Of a DNA stretch of 58,922 nucleotides, positions 23,983-32,160 are shown in pieces. Location: assembly GCA_030650875.1 (NCBI GenBank), contig JAUSDK010000199.1, positions 1 to 58,922 of the forward strand, written 5' to 3'. This stretch comes from Polaromonas sp. (lineage in GTDB: Bacteria > Pseudomonadota > Gammaproteobacteria > Burkholderiales > Burkholderiaceae_C). The first letter of the stretch is position 1. Each line of letters begins with the position of its first letter. The notes below the pieces were generated by a model. It saw only the letters and a list, made by a program, of their open reading frames with translations, searched no databases and was not told where the DNA came from. The position numbers and the translations under genes are program-made.

Positions 23983-25197
23983 GTGACTACCGCTTCAGCC
24001 CCTCTTTCCCTTGCAACGCAACGCTCCATCTTGCTGCTGTCTTTTGCCACGTTTTCCAGCATGGCGGCGCAGCGTATTTGCGACGCCATGCTGCCCGAGC
24101 TGTCGCGGGTTTTTTCCGTCAGCCTGGTCCAGGCGGCGCAGGTGGTGTCGGTATTTGCCATCACCTACGGGGTGGCGCAGCTGGTGTTTGGCCCGCTCGG
24201 CGACCGGCTGGGAAAGTTTCGCGTGGTCACGTTTGCTGCGCTGGCGTGCAGCATCGGCAGCGTCCTGGCGGTCTTTTCCACCAGCCTGGACACGCTGGTG
24301 ATGGCGCGGCTTGTGACGGCGCTGGGCGCGGCGGCATTGATTCCGCTGTCGATGGCCTGGGTCGGTGACACCGTGCCGTCCGACCAGTTGCAGGAAACGC
24401 TGGCGCGGATTGGCGTGGGCACCACGTTGGGCATTGTGGGTGGCCAGCTGATGGGCGGCGTGCTGACCGATGCCCTGGGCTGGCGCTGGCCGTTTGCCTT
24501 CATGACGCTGCTGTTCACGGTGGTGGGGCTGCTGCTGCTGGCCGATTTGCGGCGGCAGCAGGCCGCCCTGGGCGCACCGCTCAAGCCTGGCCTGCAGGCG
24601 GCCCGTCCCCCTTTCTTCAAGCAGGCGCTGGCCATCATCACCGGCCGCTGGTCGCGCGTGGTGCTGCTGATGGCGATTGTGGAGGGCGCGGTGGGCTTTG
24701 GCGTGCTGGCCATGTGGGCCTCTCACCTGCACCGGTCGCTGGGCTTGCCGCTGTCGCTGGCTGGGGCCATCGTGGCCCTGTTTGGCATGGGCGGCATGCT
24801 GTACATGGCTGTCAGCCGCCATCTGATCCGCCGTTTTGGCCAGCAGGGGCTGGTTTCAATCGGCGGAGCGCTGGTGGGCGTGTGCGCGCTGGTGCTGGCC
24901 TACACGCCGCACTGGTTGCCGTCGGTGCCGGCCAGCTTGCTCGCCGGTTTTGGGTTCTTCATGTTTCACAACACCATGCAGGCCAACGCCACGCAGATGG
25001 CGCCCCATGCGCGGGGCACGGCGGTGTCGTTGTTTGCGTCGTGCCTGTTTCTGGGCCAGTCGCTGGGGGTGGTGCTGGCGGCGGCGTTGATCGACCGGAT
25101 CGGAACCGGTGCCGTGATTGCCTTGGGCGGCGGCGTCATGGCGCTGGAAGGCGCTTACTTTGCCTGGGCGCTGCGGCGGCGCGACGCGCGGGCCTGA
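23983..25197 (+). CDS. MFS transporter (drug/efflux type)
   Basis: The 404-residue protein has about twelve helices. Motif A-like GPLGDRLGKFRVV follows helix two, and the FMFHNTMQANATQMAPHARGTAV segment (core MAPHARGTAVSLF) near residue 330 is typical of Bcr/AraJ-like exporters. The substrate is unknown. GTG at 23983, with GGA six bases upstream, gives a normal N terminus before helix one; the longer frame adds an Ala/Pro-rich stretch unlike the family. It is next to the cobalamin cluster but has no evident link to it. Confidence 0.87.
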   Translation: MTTASAPLSLATQRSILLLSFATFSSMAAQRICDAMLPELSRVFSVSLVQAAQVVSVFAITYGVAQLVFGPLGDRLGKFRVVTFAALACSIGSVLAVFSTSLDTLVMARLVTALGAAALIPLSMAWVGDTVPSDQLQETLARIGVGTTLGIVGGQLMGGVLTDALGWRWPFAFMTLLFTVVGLLLLADLRRQQAALGAPLKPGLQAARPPFFKQALAIITGRWSRVVLLMAIVEGAVGFGVLAMWASHLHRSLGLPLSLAGAIVALFGMGGMLYMAVSRHLIRRFGQQGLVSIGGALVGVCALVLAYTPHWLPSVPASLLAGFGFFMFHNTMQANATQMAPHARGTAVSLFASCLFLGQSLGVVLAAALIDRIGTGAVIALGGGVMALEGAYFAWALRRRDARA

Positions 25198-25201
25198 GCG
25201 A

Positions 25202-26164
25202 TCAAGGGTTGCCCGCAAAGGCCGCACCCGCTTCCCACGCGCCCAGCGCGTACACATGCTTGTCTCGCAGGCCCGCAACGCCTTCGGCCCAGGCCGCCAG
25301 CATGCCCCGGCCCGTGTCGCTGAACGCGGGGTGCTGGTTCATGGCCGCCCGTACCTGCGGCGCAACGTCTGCCACGGCGTCGCAGACGGCCTCGGCCATC
25401 AGCGCCTGCTCTTTGGGTGCAATGCCGAAGGCGGTGGCGATGAATTTCTGCAGGTTTCTGCCCGGTGTCCATGTTTTTTTGCCCATGAAGGCCAGCGCGG
25501 GCAGGTCGTCCGCCATGTCTGCGTAGACCCGGGTGGTCAGCAGGCCGTGCGCGGGCGCGGCCTGCACGTCAGCGCGCGAGGTGTAGCGCAAGGCCAGCAC
25601 GGCGGCATGGCAGCGGGCGTTGCGCAGGGCGTAGCTCAGCAGCAAGCGGGTGGCCAGGTGGCGAAATACTTCGCCCCGGCGGCTGCCGGGCACATGGTCG
25701 CGCACGGCCTGGGCTATGTGCTCCCAGCTGGCGTCGCGCTGGCCCAGCAGCACGCCAAAATCTTCCACGCCCCACTGGGGCTGGCCCTGCGCGTCCAGGT
25801 CAAAGCGGCGAACCGTCAGGATTTCGCCGTCGCTAGAGAGTTCGGTGTGGGCGGTCAGCATCACGCGTTGGGCCACCTGCAGGCACAAGTGTTGGTTGAG
25901 CGCGGCAAAGGGCGGCTGTGGGGCAGGTGCGGGCTCGTCGCCCCTTGTCCGCGCCGCCACCTGCACCCGTCCCGGTGTACTTCCGCCCAGGAGGGGCCAG
26001 TAGACGCCCTCGTCCAGCACATAGGGCTCGGTGCGCACGGGCAGGGTGAGCGATACAAAGTCGCCTGGCGCGGTGCCGGCATGGTAGGTCAGCACGCTGT
26101 CAAGGCCGGCCGCTTGTTCCAGCACCGCCACGTCGCGGCCCAGGACGTAAACAGGAAATTTCAT
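25202..26164 (-). CDS. HipA-like protein lacking the kinase catalytic residues
   Basis: The 320-residue protein aligns by eye with HipA-family kinases. The N-terminal HipA domain (VYVLGRD..., then FVSLTLPVRTEPY) is followed by the C-terminal lobe: NQHLCLQVAQRV, LTVRRFD, and the long helices from FRHLATRLLLSY to the end. The catalytic segment, NGDAHLKN-like in active kinases, reads NARCHAAV (182-189), so the catalytic Asp is Arg. The metal-binding Asp of the APAYDL motif is Gly in APAHGL (203-208). The 100 or so residues with the ATP-binding Lys are largely absent (active HipA is about 440 residues). It is probably a pseudokinase. No HipB gene is adjacent. The ATG at 26203 is an alternative start. 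Confidence 0.7.
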   Translation of the reverse strand: MKFPVYVLGRDVAVLEQAAGLDSVLTYHAGTAPGDFVSLTLPVRTEPYVLDEGVYWPLLGGSTPGRVQVAARTRGDEPAPAPQPPFAALNQHLCLQVAQRVMLTAHTELSSDGEILTVRRFDLDAQGQPQWGVEDFGVLLGQRDASWEHIAQAVRDHVPGSRRGEVFRHLATRLLLSYALRNARCHAAVLALRYTSRADVQAAPAHGLLTTRVYADMADDLPALAFMGKKTWTPGRNLQKFIATAFGIAPKEQALMAEAVCDAVADVAPQVRAAMNQHPAFSDTGRGMLAAWAEGVAGLRDKHVYALGAWEAGAAFAGNP

Positions 26165-26360
26165 GATGGGGGCTGCGTTTTTGTGGGGAATGGTGAGATT
26201 CATTCGTGTTTTGTAAAAAGCCGCTTGATCCGGCAGCCCACGACTGTAAGTGCATTTCCGGCCCTTCGCCTCCCGCCAACCGCCCACCAACCGCCTGCTC
26301 CCCGGACGCCAGGCGTTACCGTCCTACACTTCCGGGATGCGCGCACTACTAGAATCCCCC

Positions 26361-28784
26361 ATGATAAAAATGGCCTTGGCCCGTGCCAAACCCCTTGCCA
26401 CCGAAGTACTTCGCCGCTTGCGGCACCCCACCCGGCGCGGCGTCGCCTTGTCGCTGGGGGCCTTGCCGGTGCTGTTGCTGCTCTATGTCCTGATCCTGAT
26501 TCCGTTCACGCCCAGCATTGGCGACCTGCGCAAAGCCAAGATAGAAAAGCCCGCCACGGTGCTCTCGGCCGACGGTAAGGAGTTGGCCGTGTTCAAGCGC
26601 GCCAACCGTGACTGGGTCAAGCTCGCCGACATCTCCCCCAGCGTGGTGGACGCGCTGATCTCCACCGAAGACCACCGCTTCTATACCCACCATGGGATTG
26701 ACTTCAAGCGCACCGCCTCTGCGGCGCTGCACACCTTTTCGGGCGACCGGCAGGGCGGCTCGACCATCACGCAGCAGCTGGCCCGCAACCTGTTTCCCGA
26801 CGAGGTCGGCCGGGCGCCCACGCTGACGCGAAAGATCAAGGAAGCCATCACGGCGCTGAAGATCGAGGCGGTCTACACCAAGAAGGAGATCCTGGAGACC
26901 TACCTCAACACGGTACCCTTTCTTTACAACGCCTTCGGCATTGAAATGGCGGCGCGCACCTATTTCGACAAGTCGGCTGACAAGCTCGATGTGCTGGAAA
27001 GCGCCACGCTGATCGGCATGCTCAAGGGCACCAGCTACTACAACCCGGTGCTCAACCCCGAGCGCTCGGTGGAGCGGCGCAATACCGTGCTGGGCCAGAT
27101 GCTCAAGCACGACAAGCTCAAAGCCGCGCGGTATGAGGTGCTCAAGAAACGGCCACTCAAGGTCGAGTTTGAGCGGCAGACCGAGCTGCTCGGCCCGGCC
27201 CCCCACTTTACCCAGCAGTTGCGCCGCTGGCTGATTGACTGGGCCGACCGCAACGGCTACAACATCTTTGCCGATGGGCTGGTGGTGCGCACCACCATCG
27301 ACTTCAGGCTGCAAAAATTGGCCAACGACGCAGTGCTCCGCCAGGGCGACCGGTTGCAGGGCGTGGCCAGCCAGGAGTGGGGCCCCAAGGCGTGGGTTGC
27401 CAAAAAGAGCCTGGTGCAGGCCTTTGTGCGTGAGAGCGGCGACTACAAGGCGGCCAGGGCGTCGGGCTTGAGTGATGAGCAGGCGCTCAAGCAGGTGCAG
27501 GCCGACCCCGCATTCCTGAGCAAATTGCGGCAGGATAAAACCCGGCTGCAAGCCGGCTTTGTGGCGCTGGACCCGCGCAATGGCCATGTCATGGCCTGGG
27601 TCGGCAGCCGCGGGTTTTCCCAGGACCAGTTCGACCACGTCCAGCAGGCGCGCCGCCAGCCGGGTTCTACCTTCAAGCCCTTCGTCTACGGCGCCGCCTT
27701 TGAGCAGGGCGCGCTGCCTACCGACACGTTTATGGACGCAGCCGTCGAGATCCCGCTGGGCGGCGGCGCCGTCTGGCGGCCCACCGATGCCGGCGCGCCC
27801 AGCGGCGTCGCCATGACGCTGCGGGACGGCCTGGTGTATTCCAAAAACACCATCACCGCGCAGGTGATGCAAAGCGTGGGCCCGGCCAAGGTCGCCAAGC
27901 TGGCCGAGGCCATGGGCGTGCGGCAAAGCAAGCTGGAGCAAGTGCCTTCCCTGGCCCTGGGCACCAGCCCGGTCACCCTGAAGGAAATGGTGTCGGGCTA
28001 CAGCACCATTGCCAACAGCGGCAAGTACATCGAACCCATCCTGGTCACGCGGATTGAAGACCGCAACGGCCGGGTGCTGGAGAAGTTTGAGGCCAGTGCG
28101 CCCGACCAGGCCCTGTCCACGGCAGCCACCAACACCCTGCTCGACGTGATGCGCGGCGTCATCGACCGGGGCACCGGCAGCGCAATTCGCAGCCGCTACG
28201 GCATACAGGCCGACGTGGCGGGCAAGACCGGCACCACCCAGGACAATACCGACGGCTGGTTCATCCTGATGCACCCGCACCTGGTCGCCGGCGCGTGGGT
28301 CGGCTTTAACGACAACCGCGTGACCCTGAGCGACTACTGGGGCCAAGGCGCGCGCAGTGCGCTGCCCATCGTGGGCGACTTCTTCCAGCAGTCCCTGCGC
28401 GCAAAAGTGGTGGACCCCGATGCGCGCTTTGATGCGCCGCGCTTGGTCAGGGCGCCCGCCCCGGTGCCTGTGGCAGAGTCCGAGGCTGAAACAGAGTTGC
28501 CACCCGAAGAGGCCCTGCCAGTTCAGCCCGAGTTCCAGCCCGAGAACCGCCCGGACAACTACCCCAGTCCGCCACCGCCGGCCTACCAGACCTACCCTGG
28601 CAATCAGGGGTATCAAGGCGATCAGGGTAATAGAGGCGATCAGGGTAATAGAGGCAATCAGGGCCAGCAGGGGTATTCCGGCTACCCGCAGGGGGAGCCC
28701 GCTCCGCAACTGCGGGATTTTCCGCCCATCCCGCCGCCGCCTCCGCCCCCACCGGGGCAGGATCGCGGCTACTACGGCCGGTGA
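26361..28784 (+). CDS. PBP1A-type peptidoglycan synthase with collagen-like tail
   Basis: The 807-residue bifunctional enzyme has one membrane anchor (about residues 30-52). A GT51 glycosyltransferase domain follows, with the catalytic Glu in STEDHRFY (Glu103) and QGGSTITQQLARN. The transpeptidase has Ser436 in GSTFKPF, a SKN motif in VYSKNTI, and KTGTT near 622. Between them is a lysine-rich insertion of about 50 residues that the paralogue at 42981 lacks. From residue 747 come ten Gly-X-Y triplets, then a proline run (PPIPPPPPPPPG). It polymerises and crosslinks peptidoglycan in the periplasm. The ATG at 26361 gives the same N-terminal length as the paralogue. Confidence 0.93.
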   Translation: MIKMALARAKPLATEVLRRLRHPTRRGVALSLGALPVLLLLYVLILIPFTPSIGDLRKAKIEKPATVLSADGKELAVFKRANRDWVKLADISPSVVDALISTEDHRFYTHHGIDFKRTASAALHTFSGDRQGGSTITQQLARNLFPDEVGRAPTLTRKIKEAITALKIEAVYTKKEILETYLNTVPFLYNAFGIEMAARTYFDKSADKLDVLESATLIGMLKGTSYYNPVLNPERSVERRNTVLGQMLKHDKLKAARYEVLKKRPLKVEFERQTELLGPAPHFTQQLRRWLIDWADRNGYNIFADGLVVRTTIDFRLQKLANDAVLRQGDRLQGVASQEWGPKAWVAKKSLVQAFVRESGDYKAARASGLSDEQALKQVQADPAFLSKLRQDKTRLQAGFVALDPRNGHVMAWVGSRGFSQDQFDHVQQARRQPGSTFKPFVYGAAFEQGALPTDTFMDAAVEIPLGGGAVWRPTDAGAPSGVAMTLRDGLVYSKNTITAQVMQSVGPAKVAKLAEAMGVRQSKLEQVPSLALGTSPVTLKEMVSGYSTIANSGKYIEPILVTRIEDRNGRVLEKFEASAPDQALSTAATNTLLDVMRGVIDRGTGSAIRSRYGIQADVAGKTGTTQDNTDGWFILMHPHLVAGAWVGFNDNRVTLSDYWGQGARSALPIVGDFFQQSLRAKVVDPDARFDAPRLVRAPAPVPVAESEAETELPPEEALPVQPEFQPENRPDNYPSPPPPAYQTYPGNQGYQGDQGNRGDQGNRGNQGQQGYSGYPQGEPAPQLRDFPPIPPPPPPPPGQDRGYYGR
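28599..28688 (+). repeat. Tandem repeat encoding Gly-X-Y triplets
   Basis: An 18-bp unit, GGCGATCAGGGTAATAGA, is present twice exactly (28617-28634, 28635-28652) and in degenerate form on both sides. It encodes GDQGNR units within a run of ten Gly-X-Y triplets (GNQ, GYQ, GDQ, GNR, GDQ, GNR, GNQ, GQQ, GYS, GYP). Such arrays change length by slippage. Confidence 0.85.
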
Positions 28785-28876
28785 GCTGCGCGGCTCGTCT
28801 CGCCTTGTCACTCCGGTTGCACCGCGCTTGGCGGTCCCCGCATAAACTGGCAAGCTAACATCAGGAGACTCCTTGT

Positions 28877-29530
28877 ATGCTGACCCTTTGCGGCTTTCCG
28901 ATTTCCAACTACTACAACAAGGTCAAGCTGGCACTGCTTGAAAAAGGCGTGCCTTTCAATGAAGAGGTGGTGCCGGTCTACAGCACGCAAGATGCGGTGC
29001 TGGCCGCTTCACCGCTGGCCAAGATCCCCTACATCCGCACGCCGCAGGGCGGGCTGTGCGAGAGCCAGGCCATCATGGAATACATCGAGGCCGCCTACCC
29101 GCAGCCGCCGCTGCTGCCGGCCGACCCGTTTGCCGCCGCCAAGGTGCGCGAACTGATCACCTTCATCGACCTGCACCTGGAACTGGTGGCGCGCGAGTTC
29201 TACCCGCAGGCTTTTTTTGGCGGCACCGTGAGCGAGTCCACCCAGGCCCGTGTGCGCAAGCAGCTGGAAAAGAACATTGCGGCCTTCAAGCAGCTGGCCA
29301 AGTTCTCGCCGTATGTGGCGGGCGACACGTTCACCCAGGCCGACTGCGCCGCCTGGGCCAGTCTGCCGCTGGTGGGCATGGCCAGCCGCGCGGTGCTGGG
29401 CGAAGACCTGCTGTTGGCCGCCGGCGTGGACTACAAGCCCTACATCAAGCTGATGGGTGAGCGGCCGTCGGTGCAAAAGGTGGCGGCTGACCGCAAGGCG
29501 GCGCAGGACAAAGCCAAGGCCACGGCGTAA
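28877..29530 (+). CDS. Glutathione S-transferase family protein
   Basis: The 217-residue cytoplasmic protein has an N-terminal thioredoxin-like domain starting LTLCGFPISNYYNKVKLAL. The cis-Pro lies in KIPYI and the glutathione-binding acidic/Ser pair in LCESQAIMEYIE (near residue 65). An all-helical C-terminal domain follows, with the N-capping segment FTQADCAAWA. It probably conjugates or reduces small electrophiles with glutathione. AGGAG precedes the ATG. It stands alone. Confidence 0.92.
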   Translation: MLTLCGFPISNYYNKVKLALLEKGVPFNEEVVPVYSTQDAVLAASPLAKIPYIRTPQGGLCESQAIMEYIEAAYPQPPLLPADPFAAAKVRELITFIDLHLELVAREFYPQAFFGGTVSESTQARVRKQLEKNIAAFKQLAKFSPYVAGDTFTQADCAAWASLPLVGMASRAVLGEDLLLAAGVDYKPYIKLMGERPSVQKVAADRKAAQDKAKATA

Positions 29531-29585
29531 CAGCGAAGACCATCAAAGGTAGTGGTTGCTTGACACGTGAGCACTTGATGCCCGT

Positions 29586-30338
29586 TCATGGACCGGCCAC
29601 CAGCACCGGAAGGTCGCGGTAGACCTCGGGCAGCATGGTTTTCAGGTTGGCAATTTTCGGCCTGTCGTAGGTGGCGATGTAGGCGTCGTGCGGGTTGCGC
29701 GCGGCGTAGTCCTGGTGGTGCGCTTCGGCCGGGTAAAAGGGCCAGGCCGACAGCGGCGCCAGTTGGGTCGCGATCTTGCGCTTGAACACCCCGGCTGCAT
29801 TTAGCTGGGCAATGTAGCGCTCGGCCACCTGTTGCTGCTGCGCATCCTGGTAGAAAACGGCCGAACGGTATTGCGTGCCGTAGTCGGGCCCCTGGCGGTT
29901 CAGCTCGGTCGGGTCGTGCGCCACTGAAAAATAGACCTGCAGTAGCTTGCCGTAGGAAATCTGGCGGGGGTCGTAGGTCACCTGTACCGCCTCGGCATGG
30001 CCGGTCTGGCCGGACACGACGCTGGCGTAATGCGCCGATTCCATGGAGCCGCCTGCGTAGCCTGACACCGCGTTCAGCACGCCCCGGGTATGTTGAAACA
30101 CCGCCTGCACGCCCCAAAAGCAGCCACCGGCAAACACCGCTGTTTCGTGCGCGCCTGCCCGATTCGCCACCGCATCCAGCGCGGGCGGGGGCAGGCGCGT
30201 GGCCGCCTCCCCGGATTGGCGGCCCAGGTACACCAGCGCAGCGACGGCCACCACGGCCGCCAGCACCAGCACCAGCAGCTTGGCGCCCCGGCTGCCGGGG
30301 CTGTGGGGCGGGATCGCATCGGATGGCGCGTTGGGCAT
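29586..30338 (-). CDS. msrA: Peptide methionine sulfoxide reductase MsrA, membrane-anchored
   Basis: The 250-residue protein has the MsrA active-site motif GCFWG (near residue 71) and downstream EVVQVTYDP-like and DYGTQYRSAVFY segments. It reduces the S epimer of methionine sulfoxide. Before the domain is a hydrophobic helix (residues 21-40, KLLVLVLAAVVAVAALVYLG), so the enzyme is predicted to be tethered to the inner membrane facing the periplasm, unlike the common cytoplasmic form. GGAG precedes the ATG at 30338. The usual catalytic domain length is about 175 residues. Confidence 0.92.
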   Translation of the reverse strand: MPNAPSDAIPPHSPGSRGAKLLVLVLAAVVAVAALVYLGRQSGEAATRLPPPALDAVANRAGAHETAVFAGGCFWGVQAVFQHTRGVLNAVSGYAGGSMESAHYASVVSGQTGHAEAVQVTYDPRQISYGKLLQVYFSVAHDPTELNRQGPDYGTQYRSAVFYQDAQQQQVAERYIAQLNAAGVFKRKIATQLAPLSAWPFYPAEAHHQDYAARNPHDAYIATYDRPKIANLKTMLPEVYRDLPVLVAGP

Positions 30339-30427
30339 GAACAGGGCTCCGGGTGGTAAAGGGCGCTTCGGGCAGTTTGGCGCTTGCGCCAGCACGTTAG
30401 GATCTCCCCTTCAAACAAGGAGTCCTT

Positions 30428-31213
30428 ATGCGCCAGCGCATCCGCGAAGAAGAAGCATCCGTTGCACTGTACTGGGATTTTGAAAACCTGCATGCCAGCC
30501 TGGCCGAGGCCCGGCAGGAGGGCGCCTACAGCAAGCAGGACAACCGCTTCAAGGTGCAGGAGCCGCTGATTGACGTGCAGGCGGTGGTGGAGCTGGCGGC
30601 CTCGTTCGGCCCGATTGCCATCAACCGCGCCTACTGCAACTGGCAGTATTTCAGCCGCTACCGCGATGCGCTGCTGCAGTGCGCGGTCGAGCTGATCCAG
30701 CTGTTTCCGCCTGGGGGATCGGCCAAGAACGGCGCCGACATCAAGTTGTGCCTGGACGCCATGGAAGACCTGGGCCGCTTTGGCCACATTGGCACCCTCG
30801 TCATCGTGGGCGGCGACAGCGACTTCATGCCGGTGTCGCAAAAAGTCAAGGCGGCGGGGCGCACGCTGGTGGGCATTGGCGCGCGCAAGAACACCAACCG
30901 GCACTGGGCCAAAAGCTGCCATGAATTTTGTTACTACGAAAGCCTAGCGGGCAGCGCGGCGGCACCGGCCGATCTGCTGGCCGGGTCTGACCCGGCGGCT
31001 GAACTCTTCAAACGGGCCGTCCGCCTGCTGGCCCAGAACCAGGGCGATGCGTGGGTCAGTCAGTCGGCGGTCTGGCACATGATCAAGCGCCTGGACGCGA
31101 CCTTTGACCCGCAGGAACACGGGCATGCCAACTTTTTGGCGATGCGCAAGGCCTTTGAGTCCTGGGTGGAGGCCAGGGACGGTGCGTCTGAAACGCTGGT
31201 TCGGCTGCGTTAG
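30428..31213 (+). CDS. NYN-domain ribonuclease-like protein with LOTUS-type C terminus
   Basis: The 261-residue protein starts with a NYN (PIN-like) domain: the first Asp in ALYWDFENLH (residue 17-18), the central NGADIKLCLDAM, and VGGDSDFMPV near residue 130 supply the acidic metal site. The C-terminal 75 residues (ELFKRAVRLLAQ...FDPQEHGHANFLAMRKAF) resemble an OST-HTH/LOTUS RNA-binding domain. A role in RNA processing or turnover is inferred. AAGGAG sits seven bases before the ATG. It is divergent from msrA, with 89 bp between. Confidence 0.88.
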   Translation: MRQRIREEEASVALYWDFENLHASLAEARQEGAYSKQDNRFKVQEPLIDVQAVVELAASFGPIAINRAYCNWQYFSRYRDALLQCAVELIQLFPPGGSAKNGADIKLCLDAMEDLGRFGHIGTLVIVGGDSDFMPVSQKVKAAGRTLVGIGARKNTNRHWAKSCHEFCYYESLAGSAAAPADLLAGSDPAAELFKRAVRLLAQNQGDAWVSQSAVWHMIKRLDATFDPQEHGHANFLAMRKAFESWVEARDGASETLVRLR

Positions 31214-31239
31214 TGATGGCCGGATGCCTGGCTGGACTT

Positions 31240-31527
31240 TTAAAAGCCTGAAAGCGCGTCAGACGCCGGCCATTCGTTGAACGGGAAGGGCAGCGACTCG
31301 GTGCCAAAGCACTCAAAGTCGGCAATCTGGGCCAGGTAGCGGCCCAAGCTGCGGCCAAAAAGCTTCAGCCGGGCGTTGGCCGAATCGGTGGCCAATAGCA
31401 GCACGGCTTGCACCACGGCCACACACAGCAGCAGCGATGCGGCCAGCTGGAAGGCTGCCGCCAGCAGCACCATCAGCAGCAGCCGCACCCCCAGCTTGCG
31501 CGGCGCAGGCACGGACAATTCGTTCAT
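31240..31527 (-). CDS. DUF4389 family membrane protein
   Basis: The 95-residue protein has one long or two short membrane helices (residues 13-46). The family pattern ANARLKLFGRSLGRYLAQI follows, and near the end is PFPFNEWP, which I recognise as the DUF4389 signature. Its function is unknown. AAGGAG is well placed for the ATG at 31527. It lies 18 bp downstream of the universal stress protein gene on the same strand, so the two are probably one operon. Confidence 0.8.
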   Translation of the reverse strand: MNELSVPAPRKLGVRLLLMVLLAAAFQLAASLLLCVAVVQAVLLLATDSANARLKLFGRSLGRYLAQIADFECFGTESLPFPFNEWPASDALSGF

Positions 31528-31545
31528 CGCTTTCTCCTTGCGTCC

Positions 31546-31989
31546 TTAACGGGCGACCAGCACCGGCACCGGTGACTCGGCCACGACCTTGGCCGCCACG
31601 CTGCCGAGCATCAGCCGAGCCAGGCCGCCGCGACCGTGCGAGCCCACCACAATCAGGTCGGCGCCGTCGTCTTTGGCGGTTTGCACAACGCCGGCCGACG
31701 CGGTGACGTTTTCCACCACACGCAGTTGCAGGTCCACCGGTGCACCCTCACCCTGGTTGCACAGGGCCGACACCTTGGCATGCGCCTTGGCGGCATGCTC
31801 CTGGGCCGCCGCCATGTAGGCCTGAAAGCCCATCACGTTGGCTTCGCCGATGCTCATGTACGGGTAGGGGTCGATGACGAACAGTGCCGTCAGTTTGGCG
31901 CCCTGCACGCGCGCCATGCTGATCGCCAGTTGCGCGGCGTGTTCGGAGGCATCGGAACCATCGGTCGCCAGTAGGATGTGCTTGAACAT
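31546..31989 (-). CDS. Universal stress protein (UspA family)
   Basis: The 147-residue protein has the Usp fold. It starts ILLATDGSDASEHAAQLA with the ATP-contact Asp, and ends with the nucleotide-binding motif G-2X-G-9X-G-S (GSHGRGGLARLMLGSVA), so it is of the ATP-binding type. Such proteins promote survival under starvation or low oxygen. It is divergent from the hemerythrin-like gene, and an FNR/ANR-like box lies between them. Confidence 0.93.
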   Translation of the reverse strand: MFKHILLATDGSDASEHAAQLAISMARVQGAKLTALFVIDPYPYMSIGEANVMGFQAYMAAAQEHAAKAHAKVSALCNQGEGAPVDLQLRVVENVTASAGVVQTAKDDGADLIVVGSHGRGGLARLMLGSVAAKVVAESPVPVLVAR

Positions 31990-32060
31990 GCTTGTCTTTC
32001 TTTTAGTTGTGGGAGAGAGGGACTTTAGTCTGATGGTGGGGCCTGCGCGTGCAGCGTTTA

Positions 32061-32102
32061 TTGATGTTCGTCAAACCTCCCGCAAGATACGGCCGCTACA
32101 TT
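32061..32102 (+). promoter_or_regulatory. FNR/ANR-type promoter of the hemerythrin-like gene
   Basis: TTGATGTTCGTCAA (32061-32074) matches the FNR consensus in nine of ten bases. TACATT at 32097-32102 is a good -10. With a start point near 32109, the box centre falls at -41.5, exactly the class II FNR position for the plus-strand gene. The divergent usp gene has no matching -10 at that distance, but its start is only 72 bp away. Confidence 0.65.
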
Positions 32103-32160
32103 CTAAAAAAGCGATGCTTTGCCAACTGAAAGGCGCAGCCGTTAACCAAGGCGGACTTAC

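Noticed and set aside
26349-28853. An 834-codon open frame on the minus strand, antisense to the PBP1A gene
   Set aside because: Its translation is low-complexity (His/Gly/Arg/Gln-rich) with no domain, and the plus-strand frame has all PBP motifs. Long antisense frames are common in high-GC genes with strong third-position bias.
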